A stretch of DNA of 18,120 bases from the NCBI GenBank assembly GCA_022572485.1, contig JACZVU010000039.1, forward strand, positions 1 to 18,120, in the 5' to 3' direction. The translations under genes were made by a program, and so were the position numbers. A model generated the notes under the pieces. It was given only the letters and a program-made list of their open reading frames with translations. It made no database searches and had not been told where the DNA came from. The DNA is from Myxococcales bacterium (GTDB lineage Bacteria; Myxococcota_A; UBA9160; SMWR01). Below, piece by piece: positions 1-7,960 of this stretch. Every line of letters begins with the position of its first letter. The first letter of the stretch is position 1.

Positions 1-868
1 CGTGAGTGAGGTAGCCGCCCGTGGTATGTAGGATTCCCTTGGGCTTTCCCGTCGTTCCACTCGTGTAGAGGATGAAGAGCGGATGCTCGGAGTCGAGTTT
101 CGCTGGAGCACACTTCGGGCTGGCGCCTTCCATGAGTTCGTGCCACCAGTGGTCGCGCCCCGACTGCCATGCGACTTTCTCGCCCGTTCTCCGGACGACC
201 ACGACGTGCTTCACCACGTCGAGGCCGGCTACGGCTTCGTCTACGGCTGGTTTCAGCGCGTGGGGTGAACCCTTCCGGTAGCCACCGTCTGCGGTCACAA
301 CGACGTTTGCGCCCGCGTCCTCGATGCGATCGCGGAGCGCCTCGGCGGAGAAGCCGCCGAACACCACGCTGTGGACCGCGCCGATCCGAGTGCAGGCGAG
401 GATCGCGATTGCGAGCTCGGGGATCATCGGCATGTAGAGCGCGACGCGATCGCCCTTTTTGACGTCGAGCCCTTTGAGGACGTTTGCGAACCGGCATACC
501 TCGCGATGCAACGCACCAAAGGTCAGCACCCGTGTGTCGCCGGGTTCTCCTTCCCAGATGATCGCGGCCTTGTTGCGCCGCCAGGCGTTCTTGCCGACCA
601 GGTGTCGATCGAGGCAGTTGTAGGAGACGTTCAACTTGCCGCCCACAAACCATTTTGCAGCAGGGGGTTTCCACTGCAGAACCTTCTTCCAGGGGGTAAA
701 CCAGCTGACGTTCTCCTTGGCCATCTTGGCCCAGAAGCGTTCCGGACTCTTCGCCCCGAGCTTGCGGAGCTCGTCGACGGTTCGCTTGTTCCAGTTGGCG
801 CTCTTGGTGAACTCGGGGCTCGGTTTGAAGGTGCGCTTCTCTTTTAAAAGAGATTCGATGTCAGCCAT
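1..868 (-). CDS. acs: Acetyl-CoA synthetase, N-terminal part (cut by window edge)
   Basis: AMP-forming acetyl-CoA synthetase, activating acetate to acetyl-CoA via acetyl-adenylate in the cytoplasm. Only the first 289 residues are in the window; the frame is open to the left edge. Seen: the N-terminal region with the FWAKMA and [12 protein letters not shown] segments, the stretch [34 protein letters not shown] split over residues 141-174, and the ATP-binding P-loop [11 protein letters not shown] at residues 268-278 followed by HTTGGYL, which is typical of Acs rather than of medium- or long-chain acyl-CoA ligases. The full family length is about 650 residues, so somewhat under half is visible and the catalytic C-terminal lysine cannot be checked. 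The ATG at 866-868 is supported by GGAGGA at about 878-883. It starts 53 bp after the pepP stop on the same strand and may be co-transcribed with it. Propionyl-CoA synthetase is a less likely alternative. Confidence 0.93.
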   Translation of the reverse strand, partial: MADIESLLKEKRTFKPSPEFTKSANWNKRTVDELRKLGAKSPERFWAKMAKENVSWFTPWKKVLQWKPPAAKWFVGGKLNVSYNCLDRHLVGKNAWRRNKAAIIWEGEPGDTRVLTFGALHREVCRFANVLKGLDVKKGDRVALYMPMIPELAIAILACTRIGAVHSVVFGGFSAEALRDRIEDAGANVVVTADGGYRKGSPHALKPAVDEAVAGLDVVKHVVVVRRTGEKVAWQSGRDHWWHELMEGASPKCAPAKLDSEHPLFILYTSGTTGKPKGILHTTGGYLTH

Positions 869-921
869 GCCGCGCCATCCTCCGGATCGGATTCTTGGGG
901 GTTCGGTCGATCGGCTCGGGT

Positions 922-2217
922 TCAGAGGTTTGTGACGAGAGCCTCTACGTCTTCCGGATCTGTCGCGATGGATTCCGTCAGGTTCTCGCAACCGTCTTCG
1001 GTGATCGCGACGTCGTCTTCGATGCGAACGCCGATGCCGCGGAACTCCGCGTTCGCGTCCTCGTCGTCAGCAGCCACGTAGATTCCGGGCTCGACGGTGA
1101 AGACCATGCCGGGCTCCAGGGGTCGGTGATTGCCGCCGGATCCGTAATTGCCCACGTCGTGAACGTCGAGACCCAGCCAGTGGCTCGTCTTGTGCATGAA
1201 GAAACGGCGATAGCTCTCTTGCGCGATCAGGTCGTCAACTTCGCCCGAGAGGAGTTTCAGATCGACGAGGCCCTCTACGATGGCGCGCAGCGAGGCCGCG
1301 TGCACGTCGGCGAGGGTCTTGCCGGGTACGCACTGTGCGATCCCCGCGCGCTGCGAGGTCAGAACCACGTCGTAGATCGCGCGGCCCGCGGCAGTGAAGC
1401 GTCCGCCGATGGGATAGGTGCGGGTCACATCCGACGCGTACCCCTCCAGCTCACAGCCCGCGTCCACCAGCACCATCTCGTTATCCCGGAGCTTCTCGCT
1501 GTTCGTCACGTAATGGAGAACCGTCGCGTTGCTTCCCCCTCCGACGATGGTCGTATAGGCGGCGCCCCGCGCGCCTAGACGCCGAAACGTGTACTCGATG
1601 ATCGCTTCGATTTCGTATTCGTAGGCGCCGCTCTTTGCGAGTCTGGCGCCCGCTTCGTGGGCCTCGCGGCTGATCGCCGAGGCGCGGCGCATGATGTCGA
1701 GTTCGGCGGGTTCCTTGTACAGGCGCATCTCGTGAACGATCGAGCGGGGATCCTCGATCGCGTCTGCGGGGGCGCCTACCTCGCGTGAGCGCAGGCGCAT
1801 TCCGTCGAGAGTGTTCGTGATCGCGCGGTCGATCTCGGAGTTGCGCCCGAGGACGTGGTAGATTCGTTTGGTTCGTCGAACGAGTTCCGGAAGCTGGTTG
1901 AGGAATTCCGCTTGGGGATAGGCTTCGTCGGCTCCGTAATCTTCGCGCGCGCCTTCGACGCCCGGTCGGTAGCCGGTCCAGCTTTCCATTTTGCGGTTGC
2001 GGGGCTCGACGTACAGGGTGTACTCGGGCCCGCCATCGGTCCGCAGCACCGCGATGGCGTTCGGATGATCGAAGCCCGTTAGGTACCAGAAGTCACTGTC
2101 CTGGCGAAAGGGATACTCTGTGTCTCGGGAGCGCGAAATCATGCTCGCGCCCTGAAAAATCGCAACCGCGTCGGGACCCATGGTGTTGCGCACTCGATTT
2201 CGTCGCTCTTCGAACAT
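922..2217 (-). CDS. pepP: Xaa-Pro aminopeptidase (M24B metallopeptidase)
   Basis: Cytoplasmic dinuclear-metal aminopeptidase releasing N-terminal residues that precede proline. The 431 residues match the bacterial PepP length (about 440). The N-terminal AMP_N/creatinase-like domain (about 1-160) carries the family signature [16 protein letters not shown] at 34-49. The C-terminal pita-bread domain has all five metal ligands: Asp252 (VDAGCE), Asp263 (SDVTRTYP), His346 ([10 protein letters not shown]), Glu376 (TVEPGIY) and Glu400 (GVRIEDD), plus His235 and His353, which correspond to the catalytic histidines of E. coli PepP at a constant offset of 8. There is no signal peptide. The ATG start fits the family N-terminus; the ribosome site is weak (GGGGTAAG and GGCGG upstream). 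It lies 53 bp upstream of acs and 194 bp downstream of the lipoprotein gene, with two intergenic repeat elements in that gap. Confidence 0.95.
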   Translation of the reverse strand: MFEERRNRVRNTMGPDAVAIFQGASMISRSRDTEYPFRQDSDFWYLTGFDHPNAIAVLRTDGGPEYTLYVEPRNRKMESWTGYRPGVEGAREDYGADEAYPQAEFLNQLPELVRRTKRIYHVLGRNSEIDRAITNTLDGMRLRSREVGAPADAIEDPRSIVHEMRLYKEPAELDIMRRASAISREAHEAGARLAKSGAYEYEIEAIIEYTFRRLGARGAAYTTIVGGGSNATVLHYVTNSEKLRDNEMVLVDAGCELEGYASDVTRTYPIGGRFTAAGRAIYDVVLTSQRAGIAQCVPGKTLADVHAASLRAIVEGLVDLKLLSGEVDDLIAQESYRRFFMHKTSHWLGLDVHDVGNYGSGGNHRPLEPGMVFTVEPGIYVAADDEDANAEFRGIGVRIEDDVAITEDGCENLTESIATDPEDVEALVTNL

Positions 2218-2285
2218 CCGCCAATCTTACCCCGCATTTCCCAGTCGGTCCCGGCGAAGCGTAAAGAGCGGGATTCATGCGTCCG

Positions 2286-2351
2286 CTAGCCGGCGAACCT
2301 TTCGGATTCGCTTTGCGGCGTCGCGCGATCCCGTTCCGGGGCCCCGCCTGG
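2286..2351 (+). repeat. Intergenic double-hairpin element, copy 1 (degenerate)
   Basis: Most diverged member of the element family described in the findings. Hairpin 1 is at 2293-2311 (GCGAACC, loop, GGATTCGC, one mismatch). The linker CTTTGCGGCG is retained, the second hairpin region (2321-2345) is eroded, and the closing CCGCCTGG motif is kept at 2344-2351. It is directly followed by copy 2, making a head-to-tail pair. Confidence 0.6.
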
Positions 2352-2411
2352 CCTGGCGAATCCTGTAGATTCGCTTACGGCGTCGGCCGACCCGAGACTC
2401 GGGTCGGCCTG
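2352..2411 (+). repeat. Intergenic double-hairpin element, copy 2
   Basis: Hairpin 1 at 2356-2374 is a 7-bp stem GCGAATC/GATTCGC with loop CTGTA. After the linker TTACGGCGTC, hairpin 2 at 2385-2409 is a perfect 11-bp stem GGCCGACCCGA/TCGGGTCGGCC with loop GAC. Hairpin 2 sits 2 bp beyond the TAG stop of the minus-strand lipoprotein gene, so it could act as a 3' RNA-end structure for that gene. No T-run follows it on either strand, so it is not a textbook intrinsic terminator. Confidence 0.75.
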
Positions 2412-3569
2412 CTAGGGGATATCTCGGCAGACGATGCTCACATTCGAGCAGTAGGTTGCGCAGATTCGATCGCCCTCGGCGACCGCGCTGTAGTAGAGGC
2501 CGCCGTCGGCGAGTTGGGGAAGCCGGGTCGAGCGAACCTCGCTGGGTGAATTGACGACGTGGACCCAGCCGCTCCAGCGTGAAACGACAGCCCTTCCGTC
2601 CGAGGCCAACTCGATATCCTGGACGAAATCCAGAGCCGCGGCGAAAGCGTCATCCAGAAGGATTCGCTGGCCGCCCTCTGGGCCCTCTCCCGGCGCGGTG
2701 ACCTGTAGCCACAGATTGCGACCTTCGACCTCCGCGCGATACCCCGTTCCGTCCTTCGCGAAGGCGACGAACTGGATTTCCGGCTCGGATATCCGCAGCA
2801 GCTCCTCTCCCCGTTCGTTCAACACGTAGGCGTCATGACGAACTGGATTTCCGGGAACGATCGGGAGCAGGTCGGTCGTGACCCAGATTTCCCGGCGCAC
2901 CGGGTCGAAGGCGACGGTCTTCGGTGCGACTCGATAACCGTCAGGCGCTCGAAGCGGAAATTCGGCGAGCTGCGTTCCGTCGGGGTCGAAGGACACGATG
3001 CTGCCACTGCCTTCGGGTTCAAAGGCACTGCTGTAGCGGGAGGCGAGCACACCGCCGTCGGGTCCGAGCGCGAGTTCGTTGAGGCCGGTGCCGAGATTGG
3101 GGAGGCGGACGAATTGGCCACCGGGTATTTCTGCGTAACCGGCGGATTCGTAGAAGGTCGTGAAGTAGATCCGCCCGTTTGGGTGGGCGAGAACATCCCA
3201 GACGCCGGATCGATTGCCAGCAGCGCCCACTTCCAGCGGCTCGAGCATCCGCTCCTGGCGCAAGTCGAAGCGGCCGATCTCAACCGGTCCCTCCGCGAGC
3301 AGATCCGCCATCGGATCGTTGCCGTGGGAGCGCATCGCGGACCAAAACGCGGCCGTGCCGAAATAGAGCACAGCGTCGTGAGCGTCTCCATACCACGCGC
3401 AGTAGCGCTCTACGGAACTCGGTGCTTCGTAGGCGTAGATTCGGGATTTGGGCTCGCCGCTTTCCGGATGAAGGCAGCCGACGAGCATCAGCAGTGCGAG
3501 TGCGATCGAGGTTTCGAGAGGGTCGCCGCCGTTGCGGTACCGCTGCAGTCGAAACACGCAGAGGAACAT
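2412..3569 (-). CDS. Putative lipoprotein with beta-propeller-like repeats, function unknown
   Basis: Protein of 385 residues. The N-terminus has a basic stretch (residues 7-12) and a hydrophobic core ending in LVGC, so Cys32 is a good lipobox cysteine and the protein is probably lipid-anchored outside the cytoplasm. The mature part carries recurring strand-turn units of the type found in SMP-30/NHL/gluconolactonase-like propellers: VWDVLAHPNGRIYFTT, LNELALGPDGGVLAS, IVSFDPDGTQLAEF, TVAFDPVRREIWVTT, DIELASDGRAVVSRW. No enzyme motif is recognised, so no substrate is proposed. The ATG at 3567-3569 has GAGGA five bases upstream (3575-3579); a GTG four codons in is an alternative. It follows rnd with a 43-bp gap, so shared transcription is likely. 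It could be a secreted quinoprotein-like or sugar-lactone-binding protein, but that is guesswork. Confidence 0.7.
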   Translation of the reverse strand: MFLCVFRLQRYRNGGDPLETSIALALLMLVGCLHPESGEPKSRIYAYEAPSSVERYCAWYGDAHDAVLYFGTAAFWSAMRSHGNDPMADLLAEGPVEIGRFDLRQERMLEPLEVGAAGNRSGVWDVLAHPNGRIYFTTFYESAGYAEIPGGQFVRLPNLGTGLNELALGPDGGVLASRYSSAFEPEGSGSIVSFDPDGTQLAEFPLRAPDGYRVAPKTVAFDPVRREIWVTTDLLPIVPGNPVRHDAYVLNERGEELLRISEPEIQFVAFAKDGTGYRAEVEGRNLWLQVTAPGEGPEGGQRILLDDAFAAALDFVQDIELASDGRAVVSRWSGWVHVVNSPSEVRSTRLPQLADGGLYYSAVAEGDRICATYCSNVSIVCRDIP

Positions 3570-3612
3570 TGAAATCCTCAGCCGGGCGGTCGGCAGATCG
3601 CTTGGCGTTGGC

Positions 3613-4803
3613 TCACGACTCCTTCGGCGACAGTGCAGCTTCCCGATTGATCTTCGTGACTTCGACCCCGAAATCTCGAACGAACCACCCTTTCAATTCA
3701 GACATCTCCTGAAGGTCGGTCTTCGACTTCGGATCCCGCCAGGCGATCGCCTCGAGGGCTGCGTTGGGACACAGCACGCCCGGGTCGATGTTCAGTACAG
3801 TCGCCTTTTGGGTGCGCCATTGCTTGAGGATGGTCAAGCGGCGCTCGTCTTGTCGGTCGAGTCTCTTGCGTCCACTGCTCGGCAGCTTCGGTATCGGTCC
3901 GTGTTCGGTCTTCGTGCCCTCGCGGACGGCCGCCATCAATTCCCGTCCCATTCTTCGTTGAATCAGGTCGGTGATCCCCTTGATCTCCCTGAGGTCCGCC
4001 TGCTTGCGGGGATGGCGCTCGGCGATCTCTAGCAGCGTGCGGTTGCCGAGCACCTTGAAGGCTGGGCGATCGAGCTCTCGTGCGCGCTTGTCTCGGAGAA
4101 AGTAGAGCTCGCGGAGAATCGAGAGGCTCTTCGAGGAGAGGTGGCGCGCGCCTTTGATTCGCAGGTAGCCGAGCTTGTCGAATTCACGCTCGGGCCACTT
4201 GCGGCCGCAGAGCGTCTCGAATTCTTCCTGGGCCCACTTGAGGCGCTTGACTGCGTGGAGCTCTTTTTTGAGCAAGGCGCTGAGTTCGATCAGATAGAGC
4301 ACATCAGACGCCGCGTAACTGAGCTGCTTTGCGGACAGCGGTCTTGCCGACCAATCAGAGCGCTGCTGCTCCTTGGGCAATTTGACCCCAAAGTGTCGCT
4401 CCGCGATTCCCGCCAGACCCACGGACGGGTAGCCGAGAAATTGTGCGCTGATCATCGTGTCGAAGAGATTGCGGAATTCGAACCCGCAATCGCGCTTGAG
4501 GACGAAGAGGTCGTACTCGGCGGCGTGGAAGATCTTTCGAATGTCCGGCGAGGCGAAGATCGGTGCGAGCGGCGAGAGTTCTTTCGGTCCGCCGAGCGCG
4601 ATCGGGTCGATCAAGTAGATCTGCCGGCGCGTGGCGACCTGAACCAGACAGGTCTTGTCGAAGTAGTGATAGAAACTGTCGGCCTCGGTGTCGAAGGCGA
4701 GCAGCTTTTCGCCCAGCAGTTCCTGCGCGAGGCTATCGAGATCCTCTCGCGTTTCTATGAGTTGGAAATCCGCCACTTGCGGCCTCTTTGCCAGTGTCAT
4801 CAC
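3613..4803 (-). CDS. rnd: Ribonuclease D
   Basis: 3'-to-5' exoribonuclease that trims stable RNA precursors such as tRNA 3' ends. The 396-residue protein has a DEDDy exonuclease domain at about 12-185: Exo I FDTEADSF with Asp38 and Glu40, Exo II HAAEYDLFVLK with Asp98, Exo III SYAASDVLY with Tyr163 and Asp167. Two HRDC modules follow (about 222-295 and 318-388), the E. coli RNase D arrangement. All catalytic residues are present. The start may be GTG at 4803 or the adjacent ATG at 4800; no strong ribosome site separates them. It is divergent from the FIST gene over a 152-bp gap and is the first gene of the minus-strand run ending in acs. Confidence 0.95.
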   Translation of the reverse strand: MMTLAKRPQVADFQLIETREDLDSLAQELLGEKLLAFDTEADSFYHYFDKTCLVQVATRRQIYLIDPIALGGPKELSPLAPIFASPDIRKIFHAAEYDLFVLKRDCGFEFRNLFDTMISAQFLGYPSVGLAGIAERHFGVKLPKEQQRSDWSARPLSAKQLSYAASDVLYLIELSALLKKELHAVKRLKWAQEEFETLCGRKWPEREFDKLGYLRIKGARHLSSKSLSILRELYFLRDKRARELDRPAFKVLGNRTLLEIAERHPRKQADLREIKGITDLIQRRMGRELMAAVREGTKTEHGPIPKLPSSGRKRLDRQDERRLTILKQWRTQKATVLNIDPGVLCPNAALEAIAWRDPKSKTDLQEMSELKGWFVRDFGVEVTKINREAALSPKES

Positions 4804-4955
4804 ATTTTCATTTCCCGAAGACGACGCACGAAATCGGGAGTCGGCTTGGAGGGGACACGACGCGAGGAGGGACTGAAGCGACGCGGTGGGGCGATCCTAG
4901 CCGAGCCCGAGCGGCCGGGAAAGAAGGGGCTCGCCGCTTCGGTACGCTTAGTGGA

Positions 4956-6110
4956 ATGATCCGGGCGGGAGTGGGTATATCAGCGGAGAGCGACGGCCTT
5001 GCGGCCGTCGAGCAGGCGGCTTCGGCTGCCCTGGCAGGTGCGGGAGGCGCCGACCTTGCGATCCTCTTTGCGACCCCGGCCTACTCGATGGGCGTCGAGC
5101 CTCTCTTGGCGGCCGCCGTCGATGTGCTGGGGACCTCAGCGATCGTGGGAGCCTCGGCCCATGGCGTACTGGGCGCGGGAATCGAGTGGGAGAACCAAGC
5201 GTCGGTGAGCGTCATGGCGCTCACCGGCATCGAAGCCGAGCCTTTCTTGATCCCGGATGTCAGGGGCGACGAGCTCCAAATCGGTGCCGAGATCGCCACT
5301 CGGATCTCGGGTGGGCCTCGACCGGAGGACCTCGTCGTGGTTCTGCCGGATCCGCGGCTGGATACGGCGGCGATGGTCCGCGGCCTCGGCTCTGCGCTGC
5401 GCCCGGCGCGAGTCGTGGGAGCGGGTGCGGCTGACCCCTTTTCGAATTCACCCGCACAATGGGTTGGCCGGAATGTCGAAACCGAATCGGTAGCCGGAGT
5501 CGTGCTGCGCGGCAGTGGGGTTCGGATCGGCGTCACCCAAGCGTGCCGCCCGACCACCGGACTGTTGACGGTCACCCGGGTCCGGGGCAATTGGATTCTC
5601 GAACTCGACCGCCGGCCTGCGCTCGACGTGTATCGCGAGGCGGCTCTCGGACCGTTGGCCGACGACCTGCATCGGGCGGCCGCTTTCGTGCTCGTGGCCC
5701 TGCCCAGCGACCGCGACGCCTCGCTGCTTCCCGGCAGCTATCGGGTCCGCCATGTCGTCGGCTTTGCGTCCGATGAGCGCGCGTTCGCATTGCCCGAGGT
5801 CGTTGAGCGTGGCGAACAGATCGCATTCGCCATTCGAGAGCCCGAGTCTGCGAGGGAAGACCTCAAGGCGATGCTCGCGGGCTTGGCGAACGGGCGCCCG
5901 TCGCTCGGGCTGTACTTCAATTGCTGCGCGCGCGGCGCTTCGTTCTTCGGAGTCCCGGGGCTCGAGGCCGCCTACCTCGACAACGCGTTCCCCGAAACCC
6001 CGATCGCCGGAATGTTCGGATCCCACGAGGTGGGTCCGATCGGGGATCCCCACAATCCGAACCTCGAACTGCTCACCTACACCGGCGTTCTGGCTCTCAT
6101 CGACGGCTGA
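4956..6110 (+). CDS. FIST N- and C-domain protein (putative small-ligand sensor)
   Basis: 384-residue protein of the FIST family (FIST_N followed by FIST_C), an intracellular sensory module thought to bind small ligands such as amino acids and usually linked to signal-transduction proteins. Here it stands alone, with no kinase, GGDEF or receiver domain fused. Seen: the N-terminal AGVGISAESD segment, VGASAHGVLGAG at about 64-75, and the C-terminal signature FNCCARGASFFG at 321-332 followed by AGMFGSHEVGPIG, both typical FIST_C motifs. The frame is open upstream to 4788, but the ATG at 4956 gives the expected family N-terminus and avoids overlap with rnd; upstream GTGGA is only a weak ribosome site. 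No membrane segment or signal peptide. The next gene on the strand is an IclR regulator 141 bp away behind its own operator, so co-transcription is doubtful. Confidence 0.82.
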   Translation: MIRAGVGISAESDGLAAVEQAASAALAGAGGADLAILFATPAYSMGVEPLLAAAVDVLGTSAIVGASAHGVLGAGIEWENQASVSVMALTGIEAEPFLIPDVRGDELQIGAEIATRISGGPRPEDLVVVLPDPRLDTAAMVRGLGSALRPARVVGAGAADPFSNSPAQWVGRNVETESVAGVVLRGSGVRIGVTQACRPTTGLLTVTRVRGNWILELDRRPALDVYREAALGPLADDLHRAAAFVLVALPSDRDASLLPGSYRVRHVVGFASDERAFALPEVVERGEQIAFAIREPESAREDLKAMLAGLANGRPSLGLYFNCCARGASFFGVPGLEAAYLDNAFPETPIAGMFGSHEVGPIGDPHNPNLELLTYTGVLALIDG

Positions 6111-6157
6111 TTTCAGTGCGCGTGGGTTTGCGATCGCAGCTCTGTGCGATAGCATGT

Positions 6158-6194
6158 GTTCCATTAAAAGGAATACCATTCCGTTTAATGGAAC
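6158..6194. promoter_or_regulatory. 37-bp palindromic operator upstream of the IclR-family gene
   Basis: The ends GTTCCATTAAA and TTTAATGGAAC are perfect inverted complements, with an inner GGAAT/ATTCC pair. It can also be read as two adjacent 15-bp sites, TTCCATTAAAAGGAA and TTCCGTTTAATGGAA, separated by 5 bp. TTCC/GGAA-type dyads are typical IclR-family operators (established family knowledge), and the site lies 58 bp upstream of the IclR start, so autoregulation is the natural reading. The AT-rich TTTAAT at 6184-6189 could be a -10 hexamer, in which case the protein would occlude the promoter. The surrounding DNA is much more GC-rich. Confidence 0.8.
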
Positions 6195-6251
6195 AAAACC
6201 CAAACCGGATGCCCTTCAGGTCGCAGATCTGGACCCGGGCCGAGGTTCACG

Positions 6252-7007
6252 ATGAAAGCCCAGAGCACGGTCGAGAAAGCGGTTGATGTCCTGTTCCACC
6301 TGCACGCCGAGCCGCGCCCTTGCGGGGTCACGGCCATTGGCCGCACGCTCGGCCTCTCCAAATCGAGCACCCACCGACTGCTCACTGCATTGAGCCGCCG
6401 CGGCCTCGTCGAAAAGGACGATCGGGGGCGTTACCGGCCAGGCATCGGATTGGTGGCGCTCGGAGTCGGCGCATTGGATCGAGAACCCGTCGTGGCTGCG
6501 GCCCGCCCGATCCTCGAGGCCGAGGCAGAGGCCCTGGGCGAAACCGTTTTTCTCGTCGCGGCGCGTGCGGGCCGAATCATCGTGCTCGATAAATCGGAAG
6601 GCGAGGGATTCTTGCGCGCGGCACCGCGGGTCGGTTCGACGGTCCCCGTTCATGCGACAGCCGTCGGCAAGCTCTACCTGGCGTTCGGTGACGGATCGAT
6701 CGAAGCGCCCACAGGGAACCTCGCGCGCTTCTCGGACGAGACCATCACCGATCGCGCTGTCCTCGACGACGCGGTGGCGCGCACCGCAGAGCGCGGCTTT
6801 GCGGAGAGCTCCGACGAGTGGATCCCCGGTTTGTCAGTGGTCGCCGCCCCGGTCATCGCGGCGGCGCCGCTTGGACGCATGCTGGCTGCTCTTGCGGTCG
6901 CTGCGCCGACCCCGCGGATGCGGTCGCTCGGCTATGGCGAAATGGGCCGCCGCATGCAGGTGGCTGCCGCGCGGGTTGCCGCGCGGTTCGAGGGAGTGGC
7001 TCGATGA
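6252..7007 (+). CDS. IclR-family transcriptional regulator
   Basis: 251-residue DNA-binding regulator. The N-terminal winged helix-turn-helix is at about 5-65, with recognition region VTAIGRTLGLSKSSTHRLL at 26-44 and the typical ending LSRRGLVEKD...GRYRPG. The C-terminal effector-binding domain (about 80-248) has the IclR pattern GETVFLVAARAGRIIVLDK, VHATAVGKLYLA and ...ERGFAESSDEWIPGLSVVAAPV. The effector cannot be read from sequence. The ATG at 6252 has GAGG at 6242-6245. Its stop overlaps the start of the aminotransferase gene (ATGA at 7004-7007), so the two are translationally coupled and probably under the 6158-6194 operator. The aminotransferase is the obvious candidate target; proS may be included by read-through. 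Confidence 0.93.
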   Translation: MKAQSTVEKAVDVLFHLHAEPRPCGVTAIGRTLGLSKSSTHRLLTALSRRGLVEKDDRGRYRPGIGLVALGVGALDREPVVAAARPILEAEAEALGETVFLVAARAGRIIVLDKSEGEGFLRAAPRVGSTVPVHATAVGKLYLAFGDGSIEAPTGNLARFSDETITDRAVLDDAVARTAERGFAESSDEWIPGLSVVAAPVIAAAPLGRMLAALAVAAPTPRMRSLGYGEMGRRMQVAAARVAARFEGVAR

Positions 7008-7870
7008 AGGTCTGGATCGGCGGAAAGGTGGTCGACGGAAGCGAGGCGTGCGTACCCGTGCTGGACCACGGCCTGCTCTACGGAGACGGCATATTCGAGG
7101 GAATTCGCATCTACGGGCGCCGCCTCTTCCGGCTCGAAGCCCACCTGAGGCGCTTTGCGACCGCCGCGAAGGCCCTCAGTCTGAAATTGCCTGGCGGGAT
7201 CGGAGCTGTCCGAGAGATCCTGCTCGAAACCGCTCGAGCTTATGGAGCCGACGAGGCGTACGTGCGACTGATCGCTACCCGCGGTGACGGTCCTCTCGGT
7301 ATCGATCCCACCCACTGCTCGGAGCCGCGGTTGATCTGCATCGTCGATCGGATCGCCGTCTACCCGGAGCACAAGCGCTCGGCCGGTATCGATCTGCTGA
7401 CCTCGAGTTGGCGCCGCCCGCCCGCGGACGTGCTCGACCCGCGTGTAAAGAGCCTCAATTATCTCAACAACGTGATGGCGAAGCTCGAAGCGAAACAGCG
7501 CGGCGGCGACGAAGCGCTGCTCCTCAACGCGGCAGGAACGATTGCCGAAACCTCCGTGGCCAATCTCTTTGCGGTTTGCGACGGCGATCTTCTCACCCCG
7601 CCGTCGACCGATGGCGCATTGGAGGGCATCACCCGGGCGACCGTGCTCGAACTTGCCGTGTCACTCGGGATTCCGGCCCGAGTGCAAAGCCTTGGGCGCT
7701 TCGATCTCTTTGCCGCCGATGAGGTGTTCCTGACCGGGAGCGTTGCGGGCCTGATTCCGGTTCGCTCACTCGATGGGCGGCCCATCGGTGCCGGCGCTCC
7801 AGGCCCCGTCTACGAGAAGATCCGGTCGGCGTTTCTCGAGACCGCCCCCGGACGAGGCACCCCTTTCTAG
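7004..7870 (+). CDS. ilvE: Aminotransferase class IV, branched-chain amino acid aminotransferase-like
   Basis: 288-residue PLP-dependent fold-type IV transaminase. N-terminal KVWIGGKVVDG and LDHGLLYGDGIFEGIR (20-35) are the standard opening of the family. The Schiff-base lysine is Lys149 in RVKSLNYLNNVMAK, a signature typical of short bacterial/archaeal IlvE. The cofactor-site Glu182 is in AETSVANLF, phosphate-contact GITRATVLELA is at 208-218, and EVFLTGSVAGLIPV at 240-253 replaces the usual TGTAAE(V/I)xPV of branched-chain enzymes. That Gly-for-Glu change leaves room for a D-amino acid transaminase or aminodeoxychorismate lyase-like activity, so substrate is less certain than family. The ATG at 7004 is chosen over the longer open frame because it gives the family N-terminus and has GAGGGAG at 6990-6996. 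It is translationally coupled to the IclR regulator. A weak 5-bp hairpin (7871-7886) follows the stop. Confidence 0.85.
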   Translation: MKVWIGGKVVDGSEACVPVLDHGLLYGDGIFEGIRIYGRRLFRLEAHLRRFATAAKALSLKLPGGIGAVREILLETARAYGADEAYVRLIATRGDGPLGIDPTHCSEPRLICIVDRIAVYPEHKRSAGIDLLTSSWRRPPADVLDPRVKSLNYLNNVMAKLEAKQRGGDEALLLNAAGTIAETSVANLFAVCDGDLLTPPSTDGALEGITRATVLELAVSLGIPARVQSLGRFDLFAADEVFLTGSVAGLIPVRSLDGRPIGAGAPGPVYEKIRSAFLETAPGRGTPF

Positions 7871-7960
7871 CGCCCGAACCGGGGCGTCGACAGATCGGAT
7901 CGAGGGGCGTGTTTCTGGTTCATCCGTTAGGTTCTCGTTTTCAACCCGTGGAGGTCGTCC

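Noticed and set aside
895..1578. Plus-strand 227-residue open frame opposite pepP
   Set aside because: Antisense shadow of pepP, whose five metal ligands are intact on the other strand.
4788..4955. Upstream extension of the FIST protein by 56 residues
   Set aside because: It overlaps the rnd start region, has an unrelated Arg/Gly-rich composition, and the family N-terminus begins at the ATG at 4956.
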